This document shows, piece after piece, positions 53,277 through 61,856 of a stretch of DNA of 64,000 nt; positions within the stretch are counted from its first letter, which is position 1, and each line of letters opens with the position of its first letter. The stretch is from Bog-756 sp963831535 (GTDB taxonomy: Bacteria; Actinomycetota; Acidimicrobiia; Acidimicrobiales; RAAP-2). A program made the translations under genes and the position numbers. The stretch spans positions 1-64,000 of the forward strand of contig CAWHQP010000009.1 of assembly GCA_963831535.1 (NCBI GenBank), read 5' to 3'. Under the pieces are notes generated by a model. That model had not been told where the DNA came from and did not search any database. It saw only the letters and a program-made list of their open reading frames with translations.

Positions 53277-54399
53277 TCAGCCGAGATGGACGGCCAGCGG
53301 GGTGGCCTTCATCCCGTGGGCCTCGGCCACCGGTTCATAGACCACCGAGCCCTCGGCAACGTTGACCCCCTCGGCCAGGGCGGCGTCGGCCCGTACGGCG
53401 TCGCGCCATCCGTGGTTGGCGATGTCGAGGACGTAGGGCAGCGTGGCGTTGACCAGGGCATGGGTTGACGAGTGGGGCACGGCCCCGGGCATGTTGGCCA
53501 CGCAGTAGAAGATCGAGCCGTTGACCTCGAAGGTGGGGTCCGAGTGGGTGGTGGGCCGGGTGGACTCGAAGCAGCCCCCCTGGTCTACGGAGATGTCGAC
53601 GAGCACCGACCCGTCGCGCATCCGGGACACCAGGTCATCGGAGACCAGTTTGGGGGCCTTGGCCCCCACCACCAGTACGGCACCGATGACGATGTCGGCG
53701 TCCACACAGGTCTCTTCGATGGCGTGGGTGCTGGACGCCACCGTCTCCAGGCCACCCCGGAAGTGATGGTCGACCTGGCGGAGGCGTTCGAGGTTGCGGT
53801 CGAGGATGTAGACCTCGGAGTGCATCCCGACGGCCAGGGTGGCGGCGGCCATGCCGGCCACGCCCGCACCGAGGATGACCACCTTGGCGCACCGGACACC
53901 GGGAACGCCGCATACCAGGACGCCGCGCCCACCGCCAGGTCGCATCAGGTGATGGGAGCCCATGAGCGGGGCCATGCGGCCCGCCACCTCGCTCATGGGG
54001 GTGAGCAGGGGAAGCGAATTGTCGAGCCAGACGCACCGTCTCGTAGGCGATGGCCGTGTTCCCCGCGGCCAGGAGGGCCTCGGTGCACGCCAGCGAGGCG
54101 GCCAGGTGGAGGTAGGTGAAGAGGACCTGTCCGTTCCGGAGACCGAGGCGCGGGTACTCCTCGGGCACCGGCTCCTTCACCCCGAGGATCATGTCCGATC
54201 CGGCCCAGATCTCGTCGGGATCGGCCACGATGGTCGCCCCGGTGGCGGTGAAGTCGTGGTCGGGGATCGACGACCCCTCACCGGCACCCTGCTCGACATA
54301 GACGGTGTGACCGGCCGAGGTGAGCTCGCGTGCCCCGGCCGGTGTGATGGCCACCCGGTACTCGTCGTCCTTTACCTCTTTGGGCACGCCGACGATCAT
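53277..54399 (-). pseudogene. ald: Alanine dehydrogenase, single frameshift
   Basis: NAD-dependent oxidative deamination of L-alanine to pyruvate. The first part has MIVGVPKEVKDDEYRVAITP, VYVEQGAGEGSSIPDHDF, ILGVKEPVPEEYP and LFTYLHLAASLACTEALLAA. The frame breaks near 54025, where LDNSLPLLTPMSEVAGRMAP should follow ETVRL. The second frame gives GGRGVLVCGVPGVRCAKVVI, LGAGVAGMAAATLAVGMHSE, ADIVIGAVLVVGAKAPKLVS and the conserved C-terminus. If repaired it is about 374 aa, the normal length. It lies 10 bp downstream of the permease gene on the same strand. Confidence 0.88.
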
Positions 54400-54409
54400 C
54401 GTGTCGTCT

Positions 54410-55924
54410 TCATTCGTCGATCTCGGTGTAGGCCACCAACGGCTGCTTGAAGAAGTCGCCCTTGGTGAAGATCTTGGCGATGATCACCAGCGGGATACCC
54501 AGACCCATGGTGATCAGGACCGGCGCCGACGCACTCAGACCGGACTGCTTGACGACCTCGTAGCCGACCCAGAGGAGGAACACGCCGCCGAGGAACGGGA
54601 GGAGGACCCCGGTGAAGAAGAAGCTGGTCTTCTGGAAGGCCACCTTCCGGAAGGACCAGGCGCAGGCCAGGCCGGTGACCCCGTAGTAGAAGGCGATCAG
54701 CACCCCGATGTTGTCGATCAGATTGCCGAACACCGTGGCCACCGAGGACGACTCCGTGGTCAACAGGATTCCGAACAGCGAGATGAAGGCCAGGATCACC
54801 GTGCCCAGGGCCGGCGTGCGGAACTTGCCCTGGATGGCGCCGAACACCTTCGGGAACACCCTGTCCCGGGCCATGGACAGGGAGATCCGGGCCGACGGGA
54901 GCAGGGTGGTCTGGGTCGTCCCCACCGTCGACGAGAGCACGGCGATGATCATGATGTATCCGACCCACTTCCCTCCCACCTGATTGGCGAAGTAGAAGAG
55001 GATGTTCGAACCCTGCCCGGAGAGCTCCTTCGCCGGCACCAGCATCTGGGCGGCGATGATGTTGAGCAGGAACACGAACAGCAGAAGGAACATGGAGATG
55101 ATCCCCGCCTGACCCGGGGTCTTGGATGCGTTCTTGGACTCCTCGTTGAGGTTGGCGGCGGTGTCCCAGCCCCAGAAGAAGAACACCCCGAGCACCACAC
55201 CGGCGGCGATCCCGGCGAAGCCCTGGATGTTGAAGGGGTTGAGCCACCCGGCGTGGAATCCGGTGGAGCCGGCGGGGTGCTTGACGAGGACCTTGATGAT
55301 CCCCCAGATCGAGATCCCGATCACAGCGACGTACTCGATGATCACCATGACCCACTGGAAGTTGGTGGTCCAGCGGATGCCGTAGACGCAGATGAAGGTG
55401 ATCAGCGCCAACCACAGTCCGCCGATGATGGCGGTAATGCCGGCACTGTTCGCGGTACTGGCGCTGATCCAGCCCACCGAGTGGGCGAAGGCCAGGGTGT
55501 TGGTGCCGGCCAGGACCGGGGCCGAGACACAAAAGAGGATGCCGGCGGCGATCTGGACCCAGCCGTTGAACCATCCCACGGTGGGGTGGACCAGCTTGGA
55601 CAGCCAGCTGTAGGAGGCCCCGCAGGTGGGGTCCTTGCGGTTCAGATAGAAGTAGGCGACGGCGATGAACAACACGGGGATGAAGCTGACGATGATCACC
55701 GCCGGACCGGCGTAGGCCACGCCCACGGCGGCGAAGAGCAGGCTGATGGTGGCGGCCAGACTGTAGGCCGGCGCCACCGAGGAGACGGCCACCGCCGTCG
55801 AGTCGAACAGGTTGAGGGTGTCCGCCCGGAGGGTGGCCTCGGCCTCCGACGCCGGGACTGGGGCCCCGAACGGACCGGGGACCTCGGGCGGCGTGCCTCC
55901 GGCATCAATGACATCAGTACTCAT
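54410..55924 (-). CDS. APC-family amino acid/amine permease
   Basis: Inner-membrane transporter of 504 aa with about 12 membrane segments. It starts ATLRADTLNLFDSTAVAVSS with VAPAYSLAATISLLF, as in APC permeases. GASYSWLSKLVHPTVGWFNG and FFFWGWDTAANLNEESKNAS are the usual loop motifs. ATG 55924 follows AAGGGGAGAG. It lies between ald and the aldehyde dehydrogenase, so it probably imports putrescine, GABA or a related amine. Confidence 0.9.
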   Translation of the reverse strand: MSTDVIDAGGTPPEVPGPFGAPVPASEAEATLRADTLNLFDSTAVAVSSVAPAYSLAATISLLFAAVGVAYAGPAVIIVSFIPVLFIAVAYFYLNRKDPTCGASYSWLSKLVHPTVGWFNGWVQIAAGILFCVSAPVLAGTNTLAFAHSVGWISASTANSAGITAIIGGLWLALITFICVYGIRWTTNFQWVMVIIEYVAVIGISIWGIIKVLVKHPAGSTGFHAGWLNPFNIQGFAGIAAGVVLGVFFFWGWDTAANLNEESKNASKTPGQAGIISMFLLLFVFLLNIIAAQMLVPAKELSGQGSNILFYFANQVGGKWVGYIMIIAVLSSTVGTTQTTLLPSARISLSMARDRVFPKVFGAIQGKFRTPALGTVILAFISLFGILLTTESSSVATVFGNLIDNIGVLIAFYYGVTGLACAWSFRKVAFQKTSFFFTGVLLPFLGGVFLLWVGYEVVKQSGLSASAPVLITMGLGIPLVIIAKIFTKGDFFKQPLVAYTEIDE

Positions 55925-56015
55925 GTGCTCTCCCCTTGCAATGCTCTGGTCTGACATGGCCCCACTGCCGGTTCGGTGTGGGTCGGATGGAGTCGGTGCC
56001 CTCGTTGGTACTGGA

Positions 56016-57479
56016 TCAACTGCCGATGTAACTCATGACGTGCTTGATGCGGGTGTAATCCTCGAAGCCGTAGGAGGAGAGATCCTTCCCGTAGCCGGAA
56101 TGCTTGAACCCTCCGTGGGGCATCTCGGCCACGATGGGGATGTGGGTGTTGATCCACACGGCACCGAAGTCGAGCCCCTTGGCCATGCGCATGGCGCGGG
56201 CATGGTCCTTGGTCCAGACGCTGGAGGCCAGGCCGTACCGGACACCGTTGGCCCACGCCAGGGCCTCATCCTCATCGGAGAACCGCTGGACGGTGATGGC
56301 GGGTCCGAACATCTCGTCCTGGATGACCTCGTCGGCCTGGTCCAGTCCGGCGATGACTGAGGGTGCGAAGCAGAAGCCGCGGGCCCCCACCGGTGATCCA
56401 CCGGTGACCACTTCGGCATGGGCGGGAAGGCGGTCGAAGAAGCCCTCCAGGCGGGCCAGTTGGGCCGCGCTGTTGAGGGGGCCGTAGTCGGCGTCGGGAG
56501 TCTCGAGTCCCCCGACCGTCTGGGCTTGTGCCTGTTCGGCCAGGGCGGCGACGAAGTCGTCGTAGACCCCGGGGCCGGCCAGCACCCGGGTGGCCGCCGT
56601 GCAGTCCTGACCGGCGTTGAAGTAGCCGGCGATGGCGATGCCTTCGGCGGCGGCGGCGATGTCCGCGTCGTCGAACACGACGCACGGGGCCTTGCCGCCC
56701 AACTCCAGATGGACCCGCTTCACATCGGCGGCAGCCGAGGCGGCCACCTCCATGCCCGCCCGGACGCTGCCGGTGATCGACACCATGGCCGGAGTCGGGT
56801 GCTCCACGAGCAGCCGCCCGGTCTGGCGGTCACCGCAGATGACGTTGATGGCGCCGTCGGGTAGGAACTCCGACATGATCTCGGCCATCAACAGACTCGA
56901 GGCCGGCGTGGTGTCCGACGGCTTGAGCACCATCGTGTTCCCGGCGGCCAGGGCCGGGGCCCACTTCCACACCGCCATCATCAGCGGGTAGTTCCACGGG
57001 GTCACGGCGGCACACACGCCGATGGGCTCGCGTCGGATGAACGACGTGTGATCGGTCAAGTACTCACCGGCCGACTTGCCTTCGAGATGACGGGCGGCAC
57101 CGGCGAAGAACCGGATCTGATCGACCAGTTGGGGGATCTCCTCGGCCATGGTGACGGCCACCGGCTTACCGGTGTTCGCACATTCCACCCGGACCAGGTC
57201 CTCGGCCCGTGACTCGAATGCGTCGGCGATGCGGAACAGGGCAAGGCTGCGGACCGAGGGGGTGGCGTCACGCCACTCGGGAAAGGCACCGGCCGCGGCG
57301 GCCACCGCGTTGTCGATGTCCTTGGCCCCCGACACCGGGGCCTCGAGGTAACCCTCACCGGTGCTGGGATCGATCAGCGTGGCCGCAGAGCCGTCCACGG
57401 TCTTCACGTACGAGCCGCCCACGAAGTTGGCCAGGCCCCCGGTCCCCGTCGACCCGTGCTCTGAGTTCTGGCTGCTCAT
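56016..57479 (-). CDS. Aldehyde dehydrogenase (gamma-aminobutyraldehyde/betaine aldehyde type)
   Basis: NAD-dependent dehydrogenase of 487 aa. It has PWNYPLMMAVWKWAPALAAG, KPSDTTPASSLLMAE, E259 in HLELGGKAPCVVFDDAD and catalytic C293 in AGYFNAGQDCTAATRV. The NAGQDCTA context is typical of gamma-aminobutyraldehyde dehydrogenases (PatD). ATG 57479 follows GGGAGGG. It would oxidise the aldehyde made by the aminotransferase or the amine oxidase transcribed divergently. Confidence 0.92.
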   Translation of the reverse strand: MSSQNSEHGSTGTGGLANFVGGSYVKTVDGSAATLIDPSTGEGYLEAPVSGAKDIDNAVAAAAGAFPEWRDATPSVRSLALFRIADAFESRAEDLVRVECANTGKPVAVTMAEEIPQLVDQIRFFAGAARHLEGKSAGEYLTDHTSFIRREPIGVCAAVTPWNYPLMMAVWKWAPALAAGNTMVLKPSDTTPASSLLMAEIMSEFLPDGAINVICGDRQTGRLLVEHPTPAMVSITGSVRAGMEVAASAAADVKRVHLELGGKAPCVVFDDADIAAAAEGIAIAGYFNAGQDCTAATRVLAGPGVYDDFVAALAEQAQAQTVGGLETPDADYGPLNSAAQLARLEGFFDRLPAHAEVVTGGSPVGARGFCFAPSVIAGLDQADEVIQDEMFGPAITVQRFSDEDEALAWANGVRYGLASSVWTKDHARAMRMAKGLDFGAVWINTHIPIVAEMPHGGFKHSGYGKDLSSYGFEDYTRIKHVMSYIGS

Positions 57480-57751
57480 AGACCCTCCCCAGGCTCTCCG
57501 ACCACCTCGCCGGCACCGGTCTCCGACGGAGTGTCGACCGTCACTCCACATCCACGACGACGTCATAGTTACCGATGGAACGGCCTCAGACAAGTTTTTT
57601 CTCTAATGAATTTCAATGCGGCTACGGATTCCTTTGAAATTTAAGCCCGTTTCCGCTCGAACTGCTATAACTGACTGAGCATGTCCCTTCACCGATCAGC
57701 GCTCCCCCGCCGCTCCGGCCCCCGCTGCCCCCGAGGTCCGAGAGGCCGGCA
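57480..57751. promoter_or_regulatory. Divergent promoter region with candidate Lrp site
   Basis: The interval between the aldehyde dehydrogenase and lrp-like genes is AT-rich at 57560-57680. AATTTCAA at 57609-57616 and TTGAAATT at 57634-57641 form a perfect 8-bp inverted repeat with a 17-base spacer. Its position suits control of both operons by the Lrp-type regulator encoded beside it. Confidence 0.5.
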
Positions 57752-58231
57752 ATGAGCTCGTCGACGGTGGCGTCGGGGACCAACGGAATCCTGGACGACG
57801 TGAACAAGGCCATCGTCGAGGAGCTGCAGCAGGACGGTCGCCGTACCTACGGGGCCATCGCCGAGGCTGTGGGTCTGTCCGAAGCTGCCGTGCGCCAGCG
57901 GGTCCAGAAGATGCGTGACGCCGGGGTGATGCAGATCGTGGCGGTCACCGATCCTCTCCAGGTGGGATTCCGGAGCCAGGCCATGGTGGGGATCCGGGCC
58001 GACGGCGACACCCGACTGGTGGCCGAGCGCCTCGCCGCCGTCGACGACATCGACTACGTGGTCCTGTGCACCGGCTCGTTCGACATCCTGGTCGAGCTGG
58101 TGACCGAGGACGAGGACACTTTGCTCGAACTGCTCAACGGGGTCATCCGCAGGATCCCCGGGGTGCGCGACACCGAGACGTTCATGTACCTGAAGTTGAC
58201 CAAGCAGACCTATACCTGGGGGACCAGATGA
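57752..58231 (+). CDS. Lrp/AsnC family transcriptional regulator
   Basis: A 159-aa feast/famine regulator. The HTH is at about residues 14-60 (LDDVNKAIVEELQQDGRRTY, then AEAVGLSEAAVRQRVQKM). A C-terminal RAM domain follows (CTGSFDILVELVTEDED, GVRDTETFMYLKLTKQTY). Its stop overlaps the aminotransferase ATG (ATGA). It probably senses the amine or amino acid handled by the island. Confidence 0.93.
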   Translation: MSSSTVASGTNGILDDVNKAIVEELQQDGRRTYGAIAEAVGLSEAAVRQRVQKMRDAGVMQIVAVTDPLQVGFRSQAMVGIRADGDTRLVAERLAAVDDIDYVVLCTGSFDILVELVTEDEDTLLELLNGVIRRIPGVRDTETFMYLKLTKQTYTWGTR

Positions 58232-59592
58232 CCGACATTTCCAACTTTGCCATGCAGGAGAACGCCCACCGACACCTCTGGATGCACTTCACCCGGATGT
58301 CGGAGACCAATCAGGTCCCGATCATCGTCCGGGGTGAAGGGGTGTGGGTCTACGACCAGTACGGGAAGCGCTATCTCGACGGTCTCTCCGGTCTGTTCAC
58401 CAGCCAGGTCGGTCACGGCCGTACCGAGTTGGCCGAGGCCGCCGCCCGCCAGGCCAGCCAGCTGGCCTACTTCCCCATCTGGAGCTACGCCCACCCGATG
58501 GCCATCGAGCTGGCCGACCGTCTGGCCGAGCTGACTCCCGGGGACTGCAACCGCATCTTCTTCACCACCGGCGGATCCGAGGCGGTGGAGTCGGCATGGA
58601 AGCTGGCCCGGCAGTACTTCCGTGTCACCGGCCAGCCCGAACGGATGAAGGTGATCAGCCGGAACATCGCCTATCACGGCGCCACCATGGGAGCGCTGTC
58701 CATCACCGGGGTGACGGAGATCAAGACGCCGTTCGAGCCACTGGTGGGCGGAGCCGTCAAGGTTCCCAACACCAACTTCTACCGCGCTCCCTACTTCGCC
58801 GACGACCTCGAGGCCTTCGGCCGGTGGGCGGCCGACTCGATCGAGCAAGCCATTCTCCAGGAGGGACCCGAGACGGTGGCGGCCGTCTTCCTCGAGCCGG
58901 TGCAAAACGCCGGCGGGTGCTTCCCGCCTCCTCCGGGCTACTTCCAGCGGGTCCGCGAGATCTGCGATCGCTACGGCGTGCTGCTGGTTTCCGACGAGGT
59001 GATCTGTGCCTTCGGACGACTGGGCCACTACTTCGGCGCCGAGCGCTACGGCTACGAGCCCGACATCGTGACCATGGCCAAGGGCCTGACTAGCGGGTAC
59101 TCCCCCCTCGGGGCGATGGCGGTCAGCGACCGTCTGGTCGAGCCCTTCTTGGCCGGCGAGAGTTTCCTGCACGGCGTCACCTTCGGTGGACACCCGGTCA
59201 GCTCGGCGGTGGCGCTGGCCAACCTGGATGTGTTCGAAAAAGAGGGTCTGCTCGAGAACGTGAGGGAGCACGAGGCCGAGTTCAAGGCGGCGCTCGACAC
59301 GCTCCGCGACCTGCCCATCGTGGGTGACGTCCGGGGGGCGGGCTACTTCTACGGGATCGAGATGGTGAAGGACAAGGACACCCGCGAGACCTTCGATGAC
59401 GAAGAGGCCGAACGGCTGCTCCGGGGCTTCCTGTCCGGTGCCCTCTACGAGGCCGGACTCATCTGCCGGGCCGACGACCGGGGCGACCCGGTGGTGCAGC
59501 TGGCTCCCCCGCTCACCTGTGGGCCCGAGGAGTTCGAGGTCATGACCTCCATTCTGCGGTCGGTGCTGACCGAAGCGTGGAAGCAGCTCTGA
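58228..59592 (+). CDS. Class III aminotransferase (omega-amino acid / putrescine type)
   Basis: PLP enzyme of 454 aa that moves a terminal amino group to an oxo-acid such as pyruvate. It has WVYDQYGKRYLDGLSGLFTS, FFTTGGSEAVESAWKLARQY, YHGATMGALSITG, D256 in LVSDEVICAFGR and the PLP lysine K285 in MAKGLTSGYSPLGAM. THFGGHP-type VTFGGHPVSSAVAL contacts the phosphate. The family includes beta-alanine, taurine and putrescine:pyruvate transaminases. The nearby alanine dehydrogenase fits pyruvate as acceptor. Confidence 0.92.
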   Translation: MTDISNFAMQENAHRHLWMHFTRMSETNQVPIIVRGEGVWVYDQYGKRYLDGLSGLFTSQVGHGRTELAEAAARQASQLAYFPIWSYAHPMAIELADRLAELTPGDCNRIFFTTGGSEAVESAWKLARQYFRVTGQPERMKVISRNIAYHGATMGALSITGVTEIKTPFEPLVGGAVKVPNTNFYRAPYFADDLEAFGRWAADSIEQAILQEGPETVAAVFLEPVQNAGGCFPPPPGYFQRVREICDRYGVLLVSDEVICAFGRLGHYFGAERYGYEPDIVTMAKGLTSGYSPLGAMAVSDRLVEPFLAGESFLHGVTFGGHPVSSAVALANLDVFEKEGLLENVREHEAEFKAALDTLRDLPIVGDVRGAGYFYGIEMVKDKDTRETFDDEEAERLLRGFLSGALYEAGLICRADDRGDPVVQLAPPLTCGPEEFEVMTSILRSVLTEAWKQL

Positions 59593-60980
59593 GCCCGTCG
59601 GCGTACGGGGAGTACCGACGACTGTCCCTCTGGTGGGACGGGCTCCCTGATCCCCTCGAGATCCGGACGCCCCTGCCCGGCGACCTCGACGTGGACGTGG
59701 CCATCGTGGGGGGCGGGTTCACCGGGTTGTGGACGGCCTACTACCTGGCCGAGGCCGACCCCACCCTGCGCATCGCCGTGATCGAACGCGACGTGGTGGG
59801 CTTCGGGGCCTCAGGACGGAACGGCGGCTGGTGCTCAGCCCTGTTCGCCGTCCCCGGCGAACGGCTCGACCGGGAGGCCGGGCCCGGGGCCGCCTCGGCC
59901 ATGCGCCGAGCCATGGTGGCCACAGTCGCCGAGGTGGGCCGCGTGGTGGCCACCGAGCCCATCGGATGCGGGTTCTCCCACGGGGGGACGGTGGTCCTGG
60001 CCCGCACGGGGCCCCAGTGGGAGCGGACCCGACGCGAGGTGGCCGCAGCCCGTGCGGCCGGAGTGGGCGAGGACGACCTGCGGATGCTCTCGGCATCCGA
60101 GGCGGCGACCATGGTCCGTGCCACCAGCGTGCTCGGTGGCACGTACACGCCACACTGCGCGGCCGTCGACCCGGCTCGCCTCGTGCGTGGCCTGGGCGAG
60201 GCGGTGGAGCGGCGCGGGGTGGCTGTCTACGAGCAGACCGAGGCCCGGTCCATCCGACCCGGAGCGGTGGAAACGGCACGGGGCACGGTCCGGGCCGCCA
60301 CCGTGGTCCGGGCCACCGAGGGCTACACCCGCACACTCCGGGGCGAGGAGCGCACCCTCGTTCCGGTGTACTCGCTGATGATCGCCACCGAACCTCTGCC
60401 GGACTCCTTTTGGAACAGCGCCGGCCTGGCCCGGCGGGAGACCTTCGCCGACCACCGCCACATGATCATCTACGGCCAGCGCACCGAGGACGGTCGGATG
60501 GCCTTCGGCGGGCGCGGCGCGCCCTACCACCTCGGCTCGTCCATACGACCGGAGTACGACCGGGACGGCGGGGTGCACGAGGCCCTGCGCCACACGCTGG
60601 TCGACCTGTTCCCGGCCCTGGCCGACGTCGGGATCACCCACCGGTGGGGAGGTCCACTGGGTATCGCCCGTGACTGGTTCGCCTCGGTGGGACTCGACAC
60701 CGAGACCGGGGTGGGGTGGGCCGGTGGCTACGTGGGGGACGGCGTCTCCACCACCAATCTGGCCGGACGGACCCTCCGGGACCTCATCCTGGGGCGGGAC
60801 ACCGAGCTGACGGCGCTGGCGTGGGTCGGCCACCGGTCCAGACGGTGGGAGCCCGAGCCGCTCCGCTACCTCGGCATCAACGCCGGTCTCCGTCTGGCTG
60901 CACGGGCCGACCGGGCCGAAGAGCGGTCCGGACGGGCCTCCTGGCACGCGGCGGCCCTCGACCGGATGCTCGGCGGCTAA
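59577..60980 (+). CDS. FAD-dependent amine oxidase (DAO family, PuuB-like)
   Basis: Flavoprotein oxidase or dehydrogenase of 467 aa. VAIVGGGFTGLWTAYYLAEA is the FAD site, with GGGFTG at 45-50. GFGASGRNGGWCSALF resembles the SGRNGG flavin motif of gamma-glutamylputrescine oxidase (PuuB) and its relatives. HRWGGPLGIARDWFASVG and GWAGGYVGDGVSTTNLAGR close the fold. It starts at GTG 59577, overlapping the aminotransferase end by 16 bp. It likely oxidises an amine of the same pathway. Confidence 0.9.
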   Translation: MEAALSPSAYGEYRRLSLWWDGLPDPLEIRTPLPGDLDVDVAIVGGGFTGLWTAYYLAEADPTLRIAVIERDVVGFGASGRNGGWCSALFAVPGERLDREAGPGAASAMRRAMVATVAEVGRVVATEPIGCGFSHGGTVVLARTGPQWERTRREVAAARAAGVGEDDLRMLSASEAATMVRATSVLGGTYTPHCAAVDPARLVRGLGEAVERRGVAVYEQTEARSIRPGAVETARGTVRAATVVRATEGYTRTLRGEERTLVPVYSLMIATEPLPDSFWNSAGLARRETFADHRHMIIYGQRTEDGRMAFGGRGAPYHLGSSIRPEYDRDGGVHEALRHTLVDLFPALADVGITHRWGGPLGIARDWFASVGLDTETGVGWAGGYVGDGVSTTNLAGRTLRDLILGRDTELTALAWVGHRSRRWEPEPLRYLGINAGLRLAARADRAEERSGRASWHAAALDRMLGG

Positions 60981-60992
60981 CGCAGAGGTCCT

Positions 60993-61022
60993 CAGTCCTT
61001 GTCAGTCCTTGTCAGTCCTTGT
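60993..61022. repeat. Three 10-bp tandem copies at the aquaporin stop
   Basis: CAGTCCTTGT occurs three times in tandem (60993, 61003, 61013). Read on the minus strand, it encodes the last residues TRTDKD and the stop of the aquaporin gene, then repeats beyond it. Because 10 is not a multiple of 3, a change in copy number would change the C-terminus. Confidence 0.7.
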
Positions 61023-61856
61023 CGGGACGGAGGATCTCGGGGAATACCCCTGGGCGGCCGACGAGGCGGTCTGGCCGCCCCCCGGCCCACGCAGGAGCCA
61101 GGCGGCGCCGACGGCGAGGACCGTGCCGATGAGGGGACCGACGACGTACACCCAGTAGCTGGTGAAGTCCATGCCGACGAGATCAGGGCCGAGGGTGCGG
61201 GCGGGGTTCATCGACGCCCCCGACAGCGGGCTGGCCCACAGCCCGGCCAGTGCCACATAGCCCCCGACCCCGAGGGCTCCAAACAGCCCCACCTGTTGTG
61301 CACCCGAGGCCGTCCCCAAGATCACGCTGACCAGTCCCATGGTCAGTGCGGCCTCGATGAGCATGGCGTCCAGCGCCGAACTCCTGGCCGCGGGGTAGTT
61401 CGATCCGTACTGCGCCGAAACGTGGATCACGGACTGGAGGAACCACGCGGCCAGGACGGCCCCGGCGAGTTGGACCGTGATGTAGCCCGGGACCCGTCGC
61501 CAGCGGAAGTCGCCGCGAAGGGCGAAGCCGAGGCTGGCGGCGGGGTTGAGATGGGCACCGGAGACCCTGCCCATGAACAGGATGACGGCCATGACCATCA
61601 GACCCGGCGCCACTACGGCCGCCGAGCGGCCGATGGAGCCGGGGAATGCCTTGTCCATCATGCCCCCGCCTGCAGCCACCATCACCAGCAGAAAGGTACC
61701 GAACAGTTCGCCGAAGAGGCGGCGCCACTCCCGCCGGGGGTTGTCGAAGTCCCGGATCGTCTCGACCAGTCGCTGTTCGGCGCTCTGAATGGCGAAGTGA
61801 CCGTCGCCCGGGCTGTCCCCGCTGAATCTCACACCGGGAAGTTCGCGTTCCTTCAT
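61002..61856 (-). CDS. Aquaporin / MIP-family channel
   Basis: Six-helix water or small-solute channel of 284 aa. Two NPA boxes are present: HLNPAAS (104-106) and SMNPART (217-219). AGGGMMDKAF and WLLRGPGG frame the pore halves. A hydrophilic N-terminus of about 45 residues precedes the first helix, which is longer than usual. ATG 61856 is the plausible start, with weak GGTGA upstream. Residues at the selectivity filter do not settle whether it carries water or glycerol. Confidence 0.92.
   Translation of the reverse strand: MKERELPGVRFSGDSPGDGHFAIQSAEQRLVETIRDFDNPRREWRRLFGELFGTFLLVMVAAGGGMMDKAFPGSIGRSAAVVAPGLMVMAVILFMGRVSGAHLNPAASLGFALRGDFRWRRVPGYITVQLAGAVLAAWFLQSVIHVSAQYGSNYPAARSSALDAMLIEAALTMGLVSVILGTASGAQQVGLFGALGVGGYVALAGLWASPLSGASMNPARTLGPDLVGMDFTSYWVYVVGPLIGTVLAVGAAWLLRGPGGGQTASSAAQGYSPRSSVPTRTDKD

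Noticed and set aside
54320..55954. 544-aa plus-strand open frame
   Set aside because: Antisense shadow of the APC permease, composed of low-complexity charged residues.
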